Positions 44,316 to 54,402 are shown, numbered from the stretch's first letter. The stretch: DNA of 64,000 nt from Aureibaculum algae (GCF_006065315.1 NZ_CP040749.1:1240001-1304000), one strand, 5' to 3'. The notes: a model not told the origin generated them from the letters alone. A program made the numbers and translations.

Positions 44316-45791
44316 TTAATAGGCTTTCGCAAAAAGTACTCTTTTTGTTGAAGGCTTACCACTAAACACACAAACTCCTTCTTCTTCGATATATTCATTC
44401 GGAATACAACGAATTGTAGCTTTTGTTAAGTCCTTTATCTTATTTTCAGTTTCTGAAGTCCCATCCCAATGTGCAGATATAAAACCTCCTTTACCATTCA
44501 ATACTGTTTTAAAATCATCAAAATTATCAACTTCAGTGATGTGACTATTTCTGTAATCTTTAGCTTTATTAAATAGACTTTCTTGAATTTTACCCAATAA
44601 ATCTTCAATAGTGGCAACCAAAACATCTTGATTTACGGTTTCTTTAGTCAGTGTATCTCTTCTAGCCAATTCCACAGTCCCATTTTCCATGTCTCTTGGT
44701 CCCATTGCAATTCTAAGAGGAACACCTTTCAATTCATACTGTGCAAATTTCCATCCTGGCTTATAGGTGTCTCTATCATCGAATTTAACAGAAATACCTT
44801 TTGACTTGAGTTCAGCCATAATTTGTTTCGCTTTAATTGAAATCGTTTCAAGTTGTTCTTCTCCTTTGTATATAGGCACTATTACAACTTGTATTGGAGC
44901 TAAATTAGGCGGTAATACCAATCCTTTATCGTCAGAATGTGTCATTACTAAAGCCCCCATCAAACGAGTAGATACCCCCCAAGAAGTAGCCCAAACATAT
45001 TCCAGCTTCCCTTCTTTAGAAGTAAATTTAACATCAAATGCCTTTGCAAAATTTTGACCTAAAAAATGAGATGTTCCTGCCTGTAAAGCCTTACCATCTT
45101 GCATTAAAGCTTCAATAGTATAGGTTTCTAGAGCACCTGCGAAACGTTCGCTTTCGGTTTTTGTACCTTTTATAACAGGCATTGCCATAAAGTTTTCTGC
45201 AAAATCAGCATAAACGCCTTGCATTTGTTTTGCTTCAGCCAGAGCTTCTTGCTTTGTAGCATGTGCGGTATGACCTTCTTGCCATAAAAATTCAGCTGTA
45301 CGTAAAAATAGACGTGTTCTCATTTCCCAACGGACAACATTGGCCCATTGATTAACTAAAATTGGTAAATCTCTGTACGATTGCACCCATTTTCTATAGG
45401 TATCCCAAATAATAGTTTCCGAAGTAGGTCTTACAATTAATTCCTCTTCTAATTTAGCATCTTCGTCAACTACAATACCACTGCCATCTTCTGCATTTTT
45501 TAATCTATAATGTGTTACAACGGCACATTCTTTTGCAAAACCATCAACATGGCTGGCTTCTTTACTAAAATAAGATTTAGGTATAAAAAGTGGGAAATAA
45601 GCATTTTCGTGGCCTGTTTCTTTAAACATTCTATCTAATTCGGCTTGCATTTTTTCCCAAATAGCATAGCCATAAGGTTTTATTACCATGCAACCTCTAA
45701 CTCCAGACATTTCCGCTAAATCAGCTTTAACAACTAATTCATTGTACCATTTAGAATAATCTTCGCTACGTTTCGTTAAGTTTTTACTCAT
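44316..45791 (-). CDS. proS: Prolyl-tRNA synthetase (archaeal/eukaryotic-type)
   Basis: 491 residues, the shorter type without the bacterial editing insertion. Class II signatures are present: [31 protein letters not shown] (motif 2 loop) and [23 protein letters not shown] in short segments ([15 protein letters not shown]). The anticodon-binding domain and the C-terminal domain ([30 protein letters not shown]) follow. It charges tRNA-Pro in the cytoplasm. It is divergent from the Ser/Arg-rich lipoprotein gene, and a TAnnTTTG-type box (TAGTTTTG, minus strand 45853-45846) lies 55 bases upstream. Confidence 0.97.
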   Translation of the reverse strand: MSKNLTKRSEDYSKWYNELVVKADLAEMSGVRGCMVIKPYGYAIWEKMQAELDRMFKETGHENAYFPLFIPKSYFSKEASHVDGFAKECAVVTHYRLKNAEDGSGIVVDEDAKLEEELIVRPTSETIIWDTYRKWVQSYRDLPILVNQWANVVRWEMRTRLFLRTAEFLWQEGHTAHATKQEALAEAKQMQGVYADFAENFMAMPVIKGTKTESERFAGALETYTIEALMQDGKALQAGTSHFLGQNFAKAFDVKFTSKEGKLEYVWATSWGVSTRLMGALVMTHSDDKGLVLPPNLAPIQVVIVPIYKGEEQLETISIKAKQIMAELKSKGISVKFDDRDTYKPGWKFAQYELKGVPLRIAMGPRDMENGTVELARRDTLTKETVNQDVLVATIEDLLGKIQESLFNKAKDYRNSHITEVDNFDDFKTVLNGKGGFISAHWDGTSETENKIKDLTKATIRCIPNEYIEEEGVCVFSGKPSTKRVLFAKAY

Positions 45792-45845
45792 GTATTGTGT
45801 TTTGGCATAAATATTGTGATATAGTTAACACAAAATTAATTAGTA

Positions 45846-45853
45846 CAAAACTA
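45846..45853 (-). promoter_or_regulatory. Putative -7 box (TAGTTTTG) of proS
   Basis: Minus-strand TAGTTTTG fits TAnnTTTG, 54 bases before the proS start, in the divergent gap with the lipoprotein gene. No TTG at 19 bases. Confidence 0.4.
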
Positions 45854-45892
45854 AATATATTTTGTAATTTAATACCATTAAATTTACTCAAT

Positions 45893-47275
45893 ATGAAAAT
45901 AAAAAATAACATCAGCAGAAAAGTTACGTATCTTTCTTTAACAGGATTGATATTAATGGGCTTAACATCGTGTGGTACTTATCAAGGTACTACTTATGAT
46001 GAAGACGGAATATATGCGACTGGTAATACTGAAACTCGTGTTGTAGTTGAGGAGGCTCGTCCTGAAAGTAATAAATATCAAGACTACTTTAGAAGAGAAG
46101 CAGAAAGGTATGATGAAATATCGCAAGATGACATTATTACTGATATTGATGATTATGGATATGAAGATGATATTGAATATTATGAGGATGGAGATTATAA
46201 TGAAGGGGGTTCGCCTTGGGAATATTCAGATAATGTATCAGTAACCATTAATACTGGTTTTGGATGGAATGGTTTTTATAATCCTTATAGATATGGGTAC
46301 TATGGTGGTTACGGATATGGTTTCGGTAATGAAGGATATTATGGAGGTTACAACAATTTATACTATGGTAGTGGTGGCTATGGAGGTTACTATAATTCTT
46401 ATTATGGCTATGGTGGAATTTATTCACCTTTTTATAATCCTTACAGGTACAGACCTTATTATGGATATGGCTATGGTAATGGGTATTATAACTCCTATTA
46501 TGGAAACCGTTATTACGGAAATAACTACACTTACGGAAGAAGATATGCTAATAACACCAGTAGGTTAAGTAATAGAAGTGCTTATAGTAGAAGGTCTTCT
46601 GTAGCTAGTGACGCAACCAGACGTATTAATGGAGCAACCACAAGAAGAACAGTGGCAACAAGAAGTACCGAGGGGGTAAGCAGAAGAAGTTCAGTAAATT
46701 CTAGAAGTAATTCAACGGTTAGAAGAAACACATCTACTAATCCTAGAACAAACTCTAGTGTAAGACGTAATACATCTACTTCGCCTAGAAGCAATAGCTC
46801 TACAATTAGAAGAACAACTACACCAAGAAACAATTCAGGTGTTCAAAGAAGTTCAGGAAGTACAAATCGCTCTAGCACAGTAAGACGTGGAAACACACCA
46901 AGATCTTCGGCAGTAAGAAGTCAAAGTTCAACGATTAGAAGAAGTTCATCTCAAGTAAACAGAAGAACTGTAAGTCCTACTAATAGAAGTGTAACAGCAC
47001 CTAGACGGGTAAGAACGGTTAGTCGTAGTACAACAAATAGAACGGCTACAAGTAGCCCAAGAACAGTTACAAGGTCAAGAACCTCTTCTCCGAGTAGAGT
47101 AACAAGAAGTAGTAGTCCGTCAAGAAGTTCTAATGTTTCAAGAAGTAGTTCACCTTCACGAAGTAGTAGTGTTTCGAGAAGTAGTTCACCTTCAAGAAGT
47201 AGCAGTGCATCCAGAAGTAGTTCAACTTCTAGATCTTCATCTTCATCATCAAGAAGTAGCTCAAGGCGTCAATAA
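45893..47275 (+). CDS. Lipoprotein with Tyr/Gly-rich centre and Ser/Arg-rich tail
   Basis: The ATG at 45893 gives a lipoprotein signal peptide (LILMGLTSCGTYQG, Cys27); the longer frame reads through the promoter region. The 460 residues have three parts. An acidic region (about 28-110, many Asp/Glu/Tyr) comes first. A Tyr/Gly-rich stretch follows (about 120-220; repeats of GYYGGYGYG and YYNSYYGYGG type). The tail of about 230 residues is almost only Ser, Arg, Thr, Asn and Pro, ending in repeats such as RSSSPSRSSSVSRSS. It has no enzyme motif. Such basic low-complexity tails could bind DNA, anionic polysaccharide or LPS; this is inference. The next gene, a FadL-like porin, starts 18 bases later. 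Confidence 0.8.
   Translation: MKIKNNISRKVTYLSLTGLILMGLTSCGTYQGTTYDEDGIYATGNTETRVVVEEARPESNKYQDYFRREAERYDEISQDDIITDIDDYGYEDDIEYYEDGDYNEGGSPWEYSDNVSVTINTGFGWNGFYNPYRYGYYGGYGYGFGNEGYYGGYNNLYYGSGGYGGYYNSYYGYGGIYSPFYNPYRYRPYYGYGYGNGYYNSYYGNRYYGNNYTYGRRYANNTSRLSNRSAYSRRSSVASDATRRINGATTRRTVATRSTEGVSRRSSVNSRSNSTVRRNTSTNPRTNSSVRRNTSTSPRSNSSTIRRTTTPRNNSGVQRSSGSTNRSSTVRRGNTPRSSAVRSQSSTIRRSSSQVNRRTVSPTNRSVTAPRRVRTVSRSTTNRTATSSPRTVTRSRTSSPSRVTRSSSPSRSSNVSRSSSPSRSSSVSRSSSPSRSSSASRSSSTSRSSSSSSRSSSRRQ
46660..47272 (+). repeat. Coding low-complexity Ser/Arg repeats
   Basis: The segment encodes degenerate short repeats built on agaagtagt-type triplets: R-N-T-S-T-x-P-R-x-N-S-S, then S-P-S-R-S-S-x-V-S-R-S-S. 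The base-level similarity between the last units (aagtagttcaccttc) points to slippage-type expansion. Confidence 0.7.
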
Positions 47276-47293
47276 AAAATCAATAAAATTATT

Positions 47294-48652
47294 ATGAAAA
47301 AAATTCTATTTTTAATAGGAGGATTACTATCCTCCTTAGTAATCAACGCTCAAGTAATTAGTAATTTTGATGGAGCTGTTATGTTTTCTGATGAGGATGT
47401 TAATGGTACAGCGAGGTTTAATGGGATGAGTGGAGCGTTTGGAAGTTTAGGTGGAGATATGTCAGCCGGAGATATTAACCCAGCAGGATTAACTGTTTTT
47501 ACAAGGTCTCAAGGTTCAATTACATTAGGCGTTAGAAATACAGATGTTTTCAGTACTTATTACGGTACTTCTACTGATAATTCTGATAGTTATTTTAATA
47601 TGACTCAAGCGGGTGCCGTACTGGTTTTTGATACATCAGGACGTTCCAATTGGACAAAATTTGCTATTGGATTTAATTATTCCTTAGTCAAAGATTTTGA
47701 AAATAGTTATAACATAAATGGAGCTAGTAATATTACAGAATACAACGGAGATCCTTATTTAAATGAAGACACCAATCCAGCAAACGATATTTATTATGAA
47801 AATGTAGATGGTCAATTTTTCGGAAATAGTAATTCAGGGCAAAATGAAAAGTTTACCCTTTCAATGGCAGCTGAATTCAATGATAAATTTAGTCTAGGCT
47901 TGTCGTTGGTTTCTCATAAATTGGAACATTTTCAAAATGGTTTATTTGAGGAGTCTAGTAATGATGGTAGTGGTAATTTATTGGACGCTTCACTGTTACA
48001 AGAGTTATATACTTATGGACAAGGTATTGGTTTAAATATTGGTTTTATTGCAAAACCTGTTCAAGAGTTAAGATTAGGCTTTGCTTTTCAAACTCCAACT
48101 TGGTATAATTTAACTGAAGAGTATAGTGATGATTTGGAAATTCAGGTAAGTAACGATTCCAGGTTATATAGGAAGTATTCAGATATAAATGTTTTTGAAT
48201 ATGATTTAGTGACTCCAGCAAAAGCTACGGGAAGTATTGCTTACCTTTTCGGAAAAGAAGGATTGATAAGTTTAGATTATACCTTTAGAAATTATTCAAA
48301 AACGAAATTGAAACCAAACAATGAATTTGTAGATGTAAATGAGAGTTTCAGAAATGATTTACAAAACACTTCAGAAATAAGAATAGGTGGAGAGTGGCGT
48401 GTTGGTAAAATGATGAGTTTAAGAGGTGGTTATTTTTATAAACAAAGCCCTTATGCTGATGCTATTGATACAGATAATGTAAGAGGTTTTTCTTTAGGTA
48501 CTGGTTTTAAATTTAGAGGTAATGTTAAATTAGATTTAGCATATCAAAAATCTACGAATACAGGTGTGTATGGGTTTACTCAATTTTCAAATCCTGCTGA
48601 GTTAGATATTGATAATGGAAAGGTAACAGCCACATTGGTTATTGGTTTATAA
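47294..48652 (+). CDS. OmpP1/FadL-like outer-membrane transport protein
   Basis: 452 residues with a signal peptide ending VINAQ. Early motifs are FNGMSGAFGSLGGDMSAGDINPAGL, seen in parts as SGAFGSLGGDMS and INPAGL; the latter is the FadL-family hatch signature. The rest alternates like a 14-strand beta-barrel (FALGF..., IGGEWRVGKMMSLRGGYFY) and ends in a strand closing TLVIGL. It likely lets hydrophobic compounds across the outer membrane. It follows the Ser/Arg-rich lipoprotein after 18 bases, so the two are probably one operon, and ends at a terminator. Confidence 0.82.
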   Translation: MKKILFLIGGLLSSLVINAQVISNFDGAVMFSDEDVNGTARFNGMSGAFGSLGGDMSAGDINPAGLTVFTRSQGSITLGVRNTDVFSTYYGTSTDNSDSYFNMTQAGAVLVFDTSGRSNWTKFAIGFNYSLVKDFENSYNINGASNITEYNGDPYLNEDTNPANDIYYENVDGQFFGNSNSGQNEKFTLSMAAEFNDKFSLGLSLVSHKLEHFQNGLFEESSNDGSGNLLDASLLQELYTYGQGIGLNIGFIAKPVQELRLGFAFQTPTWYNLTEEYSDDLEIQVSNDSRLYRKYSDINVFEYDLVTPAKATGSIAYLFGKEGLISLDYTFRNYSKTKLKPNNEFVDVNESFRNDLQNTSEIRIGGEWRVGKMMSLRGGYFYKQSPYADAIDTDNVRGFSLGTGFKFRGNVKLDLAYQKSTNTGVYGFTQFSNPAELDIDNGKVTATLVIGL

Positions 48653-48680
48653 AAGAATTAATTTAGAGTTCTAAAATGTT

Positions 48681-48714
48681 AAAAACCTGAGTAAATATAC
48701 TCAGGTTTTTTTTG
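48681..48714 (+). terminator. Terminator after the FadL-like gene
   Basis: A 13-bp perfect stem (AAAAACCTGAGTA/TACTCAGGTTTTT) with a four-base loop and a T8 run, 28 bases after the stop. Confidence 0.9.
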
Positions 48715-48747
48715 CGTTTATATAAATGGTGTTCGAGTATTGTTTTA

Positions 48748-48755
48748 TATATTTG
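48748..48755 (+). promoter_or_regulatory. Putative -7 box (TATATTTG) of the SusC/SusD pair
   Basis: TATATTTG fits TAnnTTTG and ends 29 bases before the susC-like ATG. No TTG at the expected distance. Confidence 0.45.
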
Positions 48756-48784
48756 GTGTAACTAATATAAAATACTAACTCAAA

Positions 48785-51754
48785 ATGAAAAAAAAGAATT
48801 ATTTATTTTCGACAATTCTGATGCTGCTTTTTGTGCAAATGATGGTTGCACAATCTGTGAGTATATCAGGAACAGTAACAGATGATTTTGGTGAAACAAT
48901 ACCTGGTGTTACAGTTCAAATTAAAAACACAAGCAAAGGGGCTGTTACAGATTTTTCGGGTAATTATACCTTAGAGGCTAATGTAAAATCAGGAAACAAT
49001 ATTCTTGTTTTTAGGTCGATTGGTTTTTCAACTAAAGAAGTGCCATTTACGTACGAATCTCAATCAACAATTACAATAAATGCAACAATGAGTGCAGATA
49101 TTTTGGGATTGGATGAGGTAGTGATTACCGGGGTTGGTGCATTAACCGCTAAAAAACAAATTGGTAATGTTATTTCTAGCGTTAGTGGTTTAGAAATAGC
49201 TGAATCTGCCTCGTTAGATATTACAGGTGCATTATCTGGTAAATTAGCAGGTATTCAGGTTTCACAAAATTCAGGAGATCCTGCTGGAGGTATAAGTGTG
49301 AGATTAAGAAGTGCAAGTACTGTAAACGGGAGTTCTGATCCTCTTTATATTATAGATGGTGTCATTGTAAACAATAATTCAACCAATGTATTGGGTATAA
49401 GTGGGGTTGTGCAAAACCGATTATCGGATATTAATCCACAAGATATTGATAGAATTGAAGTGATTAAAGGGGCCGCTGCGGCTGCAATATACGGATCGCG
49501 AGCTAGTAATGGTGTTGTACAAATCTTTACTAAAAAAGGAAAAACAGGTGAGCCTGTTATTACCTTATCAACCAGTGTTAATTTCAATTCATTGCGAAAA
49601 AAACGTGATTTTAACGAGGCACCTTTAGATTGGGCTTCTAGTGATATTACTGATTTAACAACGGTTCCAGTTACAAGGTATGATTATCAGGATATGGTTT
49701 TTCAAAATTCAGTTGGAACAGACAACTATGTGTCTGTTGCAGGGGGAATGGAAAAAACCAATTATTTTGCATCACTTTCCTATTTGCAAAATGAAGGAAT
49801 TATGAAAGGTACAGACTTTGAAAGGACAGGCGGAAGAATAAGAATCAATCAAGAGCTCAACGACTGGGCTTCAGCTTCGATAGGAACCTATTTTTCAACA
49901 AGTAATAGTAATGATACGCCAAGTGGAGGTTATGGGGCTGGAATATTGCCAACGATTTTATTTTCTGACAATAAAATAGATCCTTCTAAAGATGCAGATG
50001 GCAACTATCCTAATATGACATTTTACCCAAATATATTCGAATATATAGATACGTTTGATTTTAGACAAAAGAACAACAGGATAATTAGTGATTTACAACT
50101 TAATTTAAAACCGGTTGAGGGGCTCAATATTAATTATACATTAGGTTATGATAATGCAGAATCAGTAGGGTCAACTTATGTGCCTATCGGAACCAATACG
50201 GTTGCTTTGGGGAGTGCTAGTACATCTACCATAAGTACAAAGCAACTTAATAGTGATTTGAATGCTACTTTTATGACAGATATTAGTGATAGGTTTGAAT
50301 CTACAACTACTGCTGGGTTTTCATGGCAAGCTGATGATACTGATATAAGGTCTATTTCTGCGACTGGACTTGCTTTAGGGATTAAAACAACCAATGGAGC
50401 TGCTTCAGTTTCAACAAATGAATTTAGAAGTGAAAGAACATTTTGGGGTGGTTTTGTACAACAAACCTTTGGTTTTGACAATAAACTTTTTGTGACAGGA
50501 GCAATCAGGCTGGATGGATCTTCGGTATTTGGTGCTGATGAAAGAAATCAATTCTATCCAAAAGCAAGTATGTCTTATCTATTATCACAAGAAGAGTTTT
50601 GGAAAGAGAGTTTAGGAAGTACTTTTGATAGTTTTAAAATAAGAGCCGCATGGGGGCAAGCAGGAAACTTAACAGCAATTGGTCCTTTTGACCGACTTAC
50701 AAATTATGGAGCTGTGAGTATTGACGGAAGTTCTGGTTTAATTTCACCGAGTCAATTAGGTAACCCTGATTTGAGTCCTGAAAGACAAACTGAATTGGAA
50801 TTTGGAGTGGATATGAGTTTGTTTAAAAATAGATTGGGTATTGAGCTAACTTATTATTCTCAAGATATTGAGGACTTATTATTGGCTAGAACATTGTCAC
50901 CTTCTACAGGTGCAGGTTCTCGTATTGAAAATATTGGAACAATGAAAAATAAAGGTTTTGAAGCTTTGATCACTGCTACTCCAGTTCAAACATCTGATTT
51001 TACATGGTCGGTTACGGGTACTTTTTCAACAAATGAAAATGAAGTGAATAATATTGAAGGAGAGCAATTTCCTATTGGTAATTTCAATTTTTCTGTAGCT
51101 AAAAACGGACAACCTCTTGGTGTTTTTTATCAAGGGTATTATGCAAGAAATGATGATGGTAGTTTGTTGTTAACATCAGGAGGCCTTCCTCAAAGAGAAA
51201 AAGGGTCTTATGACACTAACGGAAACCCAATTGCAGAACGAGATGCATCAGGGCAACCTACTGGAGCAAGTTTAAGCAAGGTAATCGGCGATCCGAATCC
51301 TGATTTTATAGCCTCTTTGATTAATGAAGTTACCTATAAAAATTTCTCTTTTAGAATGCAACTGGATGCAGTTCAGGGTGTAGATGTGTTGAGTTGGGAT
51401 ACTCGAATGTACTATCGTTTTGGTGGTGGTCCCGCTGCGGCAAATGAGTTAAATGGAGACAGCGTTAGAGGAACAGGAGCAGCTAAGTTTGGTATCGCGG
51501 AATCTTATATAGAAGATGGTTCTTATATAAAATTAAGAGAACTTTCGGCAGGGTATTCATTAAAGAAACCCTTAAAAGGAGTTGATAATATTAAATTTAC
51601 ATTAACAGGGCGTAATTTATTATCTTTTGATAATTTTTCAAGTTTTGATCCTGAAGTGAATATGGATGGTCAAAGTAATGGATCTAGAGGAGGAATTATG
51701 GGATTAACACCTATACCTAGAGTAATTAAATTAGGTCTAACTGCAACATTTTAA
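48785..51754 (+). CDS. SusC/RagA family TonB-linked outer-membrane protein
   Basis: 989 residues. A signal peptide (ending MMVAQ) precedes a carboxypeptidase-D-like regulatory domain (about 23-110; SVSISGTVTDDFGETIPGVTVQIKNTSKG in part as ISGTVTDDFGETIPGV). The SusC signature follows (LDEVVITGVG; PLYIIDGVIVNN; DIDRIEVIKGAAAAAIYGSRASNGVVQI in short form IEVIKGAAAAAIYGSRA), then a large barrel. It imports an oligomeric nutrient with its lid lipoprotein SusD, encoded 17 bases downstream. The chain has no neighbouring sigma/anti-sigma pair or glycan hydrolases besides the NamZ-like gene, so the substrate is open; it could be peptide, glycan or cell-wall fragments. Confidence 0.95.
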   Translation: MKKKNYLFSTILMLLFVQMMVAQSVSISGTVTDDFGETIPGVTVQIKNTSKGAVTDFSGNYTLEANVKSGNNILVFRSIGFSTKEVPFTYESQSTITINATMSADILGLDEVVITGVGALTAKKQIGNVISSVSGLEIAESASLDITGALSGKLAGIQVSQNSGDPAGGISVRLRSASTVNGSSDPLYIIDGVIVNNNSTNVLGISGVVQNRLSDINPQDIDRIEVIKGAAAAAIYGSRASNGVVQIFTKKGKTGEPVITLSTSVNFNSLRKKRDFNEAPLDWASSDITDLTTVPVTRYDYQDMVFQNSVGTDNYVSVAGGMEKTNYFASLSYLQNEGIMKGTDFERTGGRIRINQELNDWASASIGTYFSTSNSNDTPSGGYGAGILPTILFSDNKIDPSKDADGNYPNMTFYPNIFEYIDTFDFRQKNNRIISDLQLNLKPVEGLNINYTLGYDNAESVGSTYVPIGTNTVALGSASTSTISTKQLNSDLNATFMTDISDRFESTTTAGFSWQADDTDIRSISATGLALGIKTTNGAASVSTNEFRSERTFWGGFVQQTFGFDNKLFVTGAIRLDGSSVFGADERNQFYPKASMSYLLSQEEFWKESLGSTFDSFKIRAAWGQAGNLTAIGPFDRLTNYGAVSIDGSSGLISPSQLGNPDLSPERQTELEFGVDMSLFKNRLGIELTYYSQDIEDLLLARTLSPSTGAGSRIENIGTMKNKGFEALITATPVQTSDFTWSVTGTFSTNENEVNNIEGEQFPIGNFNFSVAKNGQPLGVFYQGYYARNDDGSLLLTSGGLPQREKGSYDTNGNPIAERDASGQPTGASLSKVIGDPNPDFIASLINEVTYKNFSFRMQLDAVQGVDVLSWDTRMYYRFGGGPAAANELNGDSVRGTGAAKFGIAESYIEDGSYIKLRELSAGYSLKKPLKGVDNIKFTLTGRNLLSFDNFSSFDPEVNMDGQSNGSRGGIMGLTPIPRVIKLGLTATF

Positions 51755-51771
51755 GCTAAAAAAATAAAAAG

Positions 51772-53118
51772 ATGAAAAATTTAAATATATATAAATTTAT
51801 AATTGTTTTGCTTATTTCCAGTTGTTTATTTACTGGTTGTGAAACTGAATTTGAAAATCCAAATAATCCGACTGAAGAAGTGGTTTTGGGTACAAAAGAA
51901 GGACTTTTTGCTTTGAGTATTGGGATAAGACAATATTATTCTACAACCGCATTAAGACAGGTAATTGAAGCTCCTGGAATAACGACTAGAGAGCTTGGGG
52001 TTACCAATACCTTTTTAAACATAAATGAATTAGCTAAAGGAGGTGCAGAATTACCTAGTGAAAGCGGAGGTATAACAAATCCTTGGGTAAGTTTACTTAG
52101 AGCTAAAGGTATGGCAGAATCTTTAATTGAAGGGGCTAATGACATAGAGTTGGCAAATGGTACAAGAAGTGGGCTAATTGCCTATGGTAATTTATTTAAG
52201 GCAATGTGTTTAGGTAACATGATTCAAATGTTCGAACAAGTTCCAATTAATAATCAAATTGATGGAGCTGCTCCATTTAGTGATAGAACTGCTGTGTTAG
52301 CAGAATGTATTTCCTTATTAAAAGAAGCACGTGATGGTATGTCAGCAGCACCTTTGTCAGATGATTTTAAATCGAGTGTGCTTTGGGCTGATATGGATTT
52401 AGAAAAAACAGTCAATGCATTTTTGTCAAGATATCAATTAATTGCGGGAAACTATACCGAAGCAATAGCTGCAGCTGACGCAGTAATAAATTCAAGTAGT
52501 TCTATAAGTTCTATGTGGATTTATGATGCCAATAATCAAAATCCGATTTGGAATAGAACAGTGAATTCTAATGACTTAAATCCGCAATCAAATTTCGGTT
52601 TACTTGGAACATATATTCCTGAAGCTGGTGATGGTCGTACTAATTTTTATTTGGGGGCTGATGCTGGTAATGCAAACGCTGATGCGGGCGGACAACCATT
52701 GAGTGAAATGTTAGGTTTCTTTGCATCTAGTACAACGCCTATACCAGTTTATCTTCCAGGAGAAATGATGTTGAACAAAGCGGAAGCTTATGCACGTCAA
52801 AACCTTTTAACAGATGCAGTTACGCAGTTGAATTTGGTAAGGCAAAAAAGCAATGATCCAGTTGGTGTGAATGCAAATCTTGCAGCATGGTCTGGTAATT
52901 CAGCAAGTCAATCGGATATATTAGAAGAAATTTATAAAAATAGAAGTATTGAGATGTTTTTGAGTGGTATGCGATTTGAAGATAGTAGAAGATTTCATCC
53001 AAATTTTGTGGTTCCAACAGAGACCAATACAACCAATGAGAGAAATAGGAATTTTTACCCTTATCCTTTTACAGAAAGAGAAAATAACCCAAATACGCCA
53101 GCTGATCCGGCTATTTAA
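51772..53118 (+). CDS. SusD/RagB family nutrient-binding lipoprotein
   Basis: 448 residues. The lipoprotein signal ends in CLFTGC (Cys23) and is followed by ETEFENPNNPTEE, the usual N-terminal start. Helical TPR-like SusD segments follow (LIAYGNLFKAMCLGNMIQMFEQVPI; LSRYQLIAGNYTEAIAAADAVI), and the C-terminal part holds NKAEAYARQNLLTDAVTQLN and SIEMFLSGMRFEDSRRF. It sits on the cell surface over the SusC barrel and captures the ligand. At 448 residues it is at the short end of the family, with a compact loop region. A terminator follows 19 bases after the stop. Confidence 0.93.
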   Translation: MKNLNIYKFIIVLLISSCLFTGCETEFENPNNPTEEVVLGTKEGLFALSIGIRQYYSTTALRQVIEAPGITTRELGVTNTFLNINELAKGGAELPSESGGITNPWVSLLRAKGMAESLIEGANDIELANGTRSGLIAYGNLFKAMCLGNMIQMFEQVPINNQIDGAAPFSDRTAVLAECISLLKEARDGMSAAPLSDDFKSSVLWADMDLEKTVNAFLSRYQLIAGNYTEAIAAADAVINSSSSISSMWIYDANNQNPIWNRTVNSNDLNPQSNFGLLGTYIPEAGDGRTNFYLGADAGNANADAGGQPLSEMLGFFASSTTPIPVYLPGEMMLNKAEAYARQNLLTDAVTQLNLVRQKSNDPVGVNANLAAWSGNSASQSDILEEIYKNRSIEMFLSGMRFEDSRRFHPNFVVPTETNTTNERNRNFYPYPFTERENNPNTPADPAI

Positions 53119-53137
53119 AAAGAATAATTAAATAAAT

Positions 53138-53188
53138 ATAAGCATATTTAAAGTTATCTTAGTTCATCTTTAAATATGCTTATTTTAA
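53138..53188 (+). terminator. Terminator of the SusC/SusD pair
   Basis: The 16-base arms 53138-53153 and 53168-53183 are perfect reverse complements (core AAGCATATTTAAAG), with a 14-base loop and a short T-run. It separates the pair from the NamZ-like gene. Confidence 0.8.
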
Positions 53189-53217
53189 GAGTACATAAAA
53201 CTTAACCCCAAATTATA

Positions 53218-54402
53218 ATGAAAGTACAAACAGGTCTTGATGTTTTAATCAAGGATAAAACCCTTCAACAAAAATATAAAGGTAATGTGGCTCTATTATG
53301 CCATAATGCTTCAATAGATTCAGAATATACACCAGCCGCAGTTGCTTTTAAAGAAATTTTTGATTCAAGGTTTATAAAATTATTTGGTCCACAGCATGGT
53401 TTTTCTACAGATGTTCAAGATAATATGATTGAAACCGATCACTTTATTCATTCTTATTTCAATATTCCTGTATACTCATTGTATTCAGAAACGAGAATAC
53501 CTTCTGATGAAATGTTGGAGGGGATTGATCATTTGTTTGTTGATTTACAAGATGTCGGTTGTAGAATGTACACCTACATTTATACCTTAACCTATCTTTT
53601 GGAAAAATGTGCAGGTAAAGATATCGAAATTATTATTCTAGATAGACCCAATCCTATTAACGGGGTTGATATGGAAGGAAATATACTAGATATGGATTAT
53701 GAATCTTTCATTGGTAGACATCCTATTCCTGTAAGACACGCAATGACGATTGGTGAAGTAGCTTTAATGCATCAGGAATTTTGGGTGAAAAAGAAAGCCA
53801 ATGTTTCTGTTATAAAAATGAATAACTGGGAAAGAGAAATGTTTTTTGAAGATACACAATTGCCATGGCTTTTACCATCTCCTAATTTACCACGTGCAAC
53901 AAGTGCCTTTACGTTTCCAGCAACAGTTCTTTTTGAAGGAACAATGCTTAGTGAAGGTCGTGGAACGACGCAGTCTTTGGAGATTGTTGGGCATCCAAAA
54001 ATTGAACCGTATTCTTTTTATAAAAATCACTTGTCAAATAGTTTAAAAGAATCAAAATTAAAAGGAGTTGCCTTAAGACCTATTACTTTTTTACCAACTT
54101 TTCAAAAGCAAGCGGATAAAGTTTGTGGTGGGTTTCAAATTCATATTACTGACAAAAACACCTTTCAACCTTGGCGTGTTGGACAATTCTTAATGCGAGA
54201 ACTATATCATTATTTAGGGGATGATTTTGAATGGAAACAGCCACCTTACGAGTACGACTATACACGTAAGCCGATAGATATTATCAATGGATCTGATAAA
54301 TTAAGAAATTGGGTCGTAAATAATGAATCACTCGACGTTCTCAACTCTTTCGAAAATTTAGAGAACTATAAACAGCAGTTTAATTCTATAAAAATATATT
54401 AA
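53218..54402 (+). CDS. namZ: Exo-beta-N-acetylmuramidase NamZ-like protein (DUF1343)
   Basis: 394 residues with family blocks in order: KYKGNVALLCHNASID, KLFGPQHGFSTDVQDN, HLFVDLQDVGCRMYTYIYTL, ILDRPNPINGVDMEG, RHPIPVRHAMTIGEVA, LPSPNLPRATSAFTFPATVLFEGT in short pieces (SPNLPRA; LFEGTMLSEGRGTT) and the C-terminal GGFQIHITD. NamZ proteins release MurNAc from the end of peptidoglycan fragments. There is no signal peptide on this start, so it would act in the cytoplasm on imported fragments, unlike secreted forms. It lies downstream of the SusC/SusD pair but beyond their terminator. Confidence 0.85.
   Translation: MKVQTGLDVLIKDKTLQQKYKGNVALLCHNASIDSEYTPAAVAFKEIFDSRFIKLFGPQHGFSTDVQDNMIETDHFIHSYFNIPVYSLYSETRIPSDEMLEGIDHLFVDLQDVGCRMYTYIYTLTYLLEKCAGKDIEIIILDRPNPINGVDMEGNILDMDYESFIGRHPIPVRHAMTIGEVALMHQEFWVKKKANVSVIKMNNWEREMFFEDTQLPWLLPSPNLPRATSAFTFPATVLFEGTMLSEGRGTTQSLEIVGHPKIEPYSFYKNHLSNSLKESKLKGVALRPITFLPTFQKQADKVCGGFQIHITDKNTFQPWRVGQFLMRELYHYLGDDFEWKQPPYEYDYTRKPIDIINGSDKLRNWVVNNESLDVLNSFENLENYKQQFNSIKIY

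Noticed and set aside
46260..46568. Met/Ile-rich frame of 102 codons within the Tyr/Gly-rich lipoprotein gene
   Set aside because: It is the +1 reading of tat-ggt-type codons and has no independent signals.
46660..47272. Repeated units considered as a possible CRISPR array or minisatellite
   Set aside because: The repeats are short, in frame, degenerate and encode a continuous Ser/Arg tail; no spacer structure.
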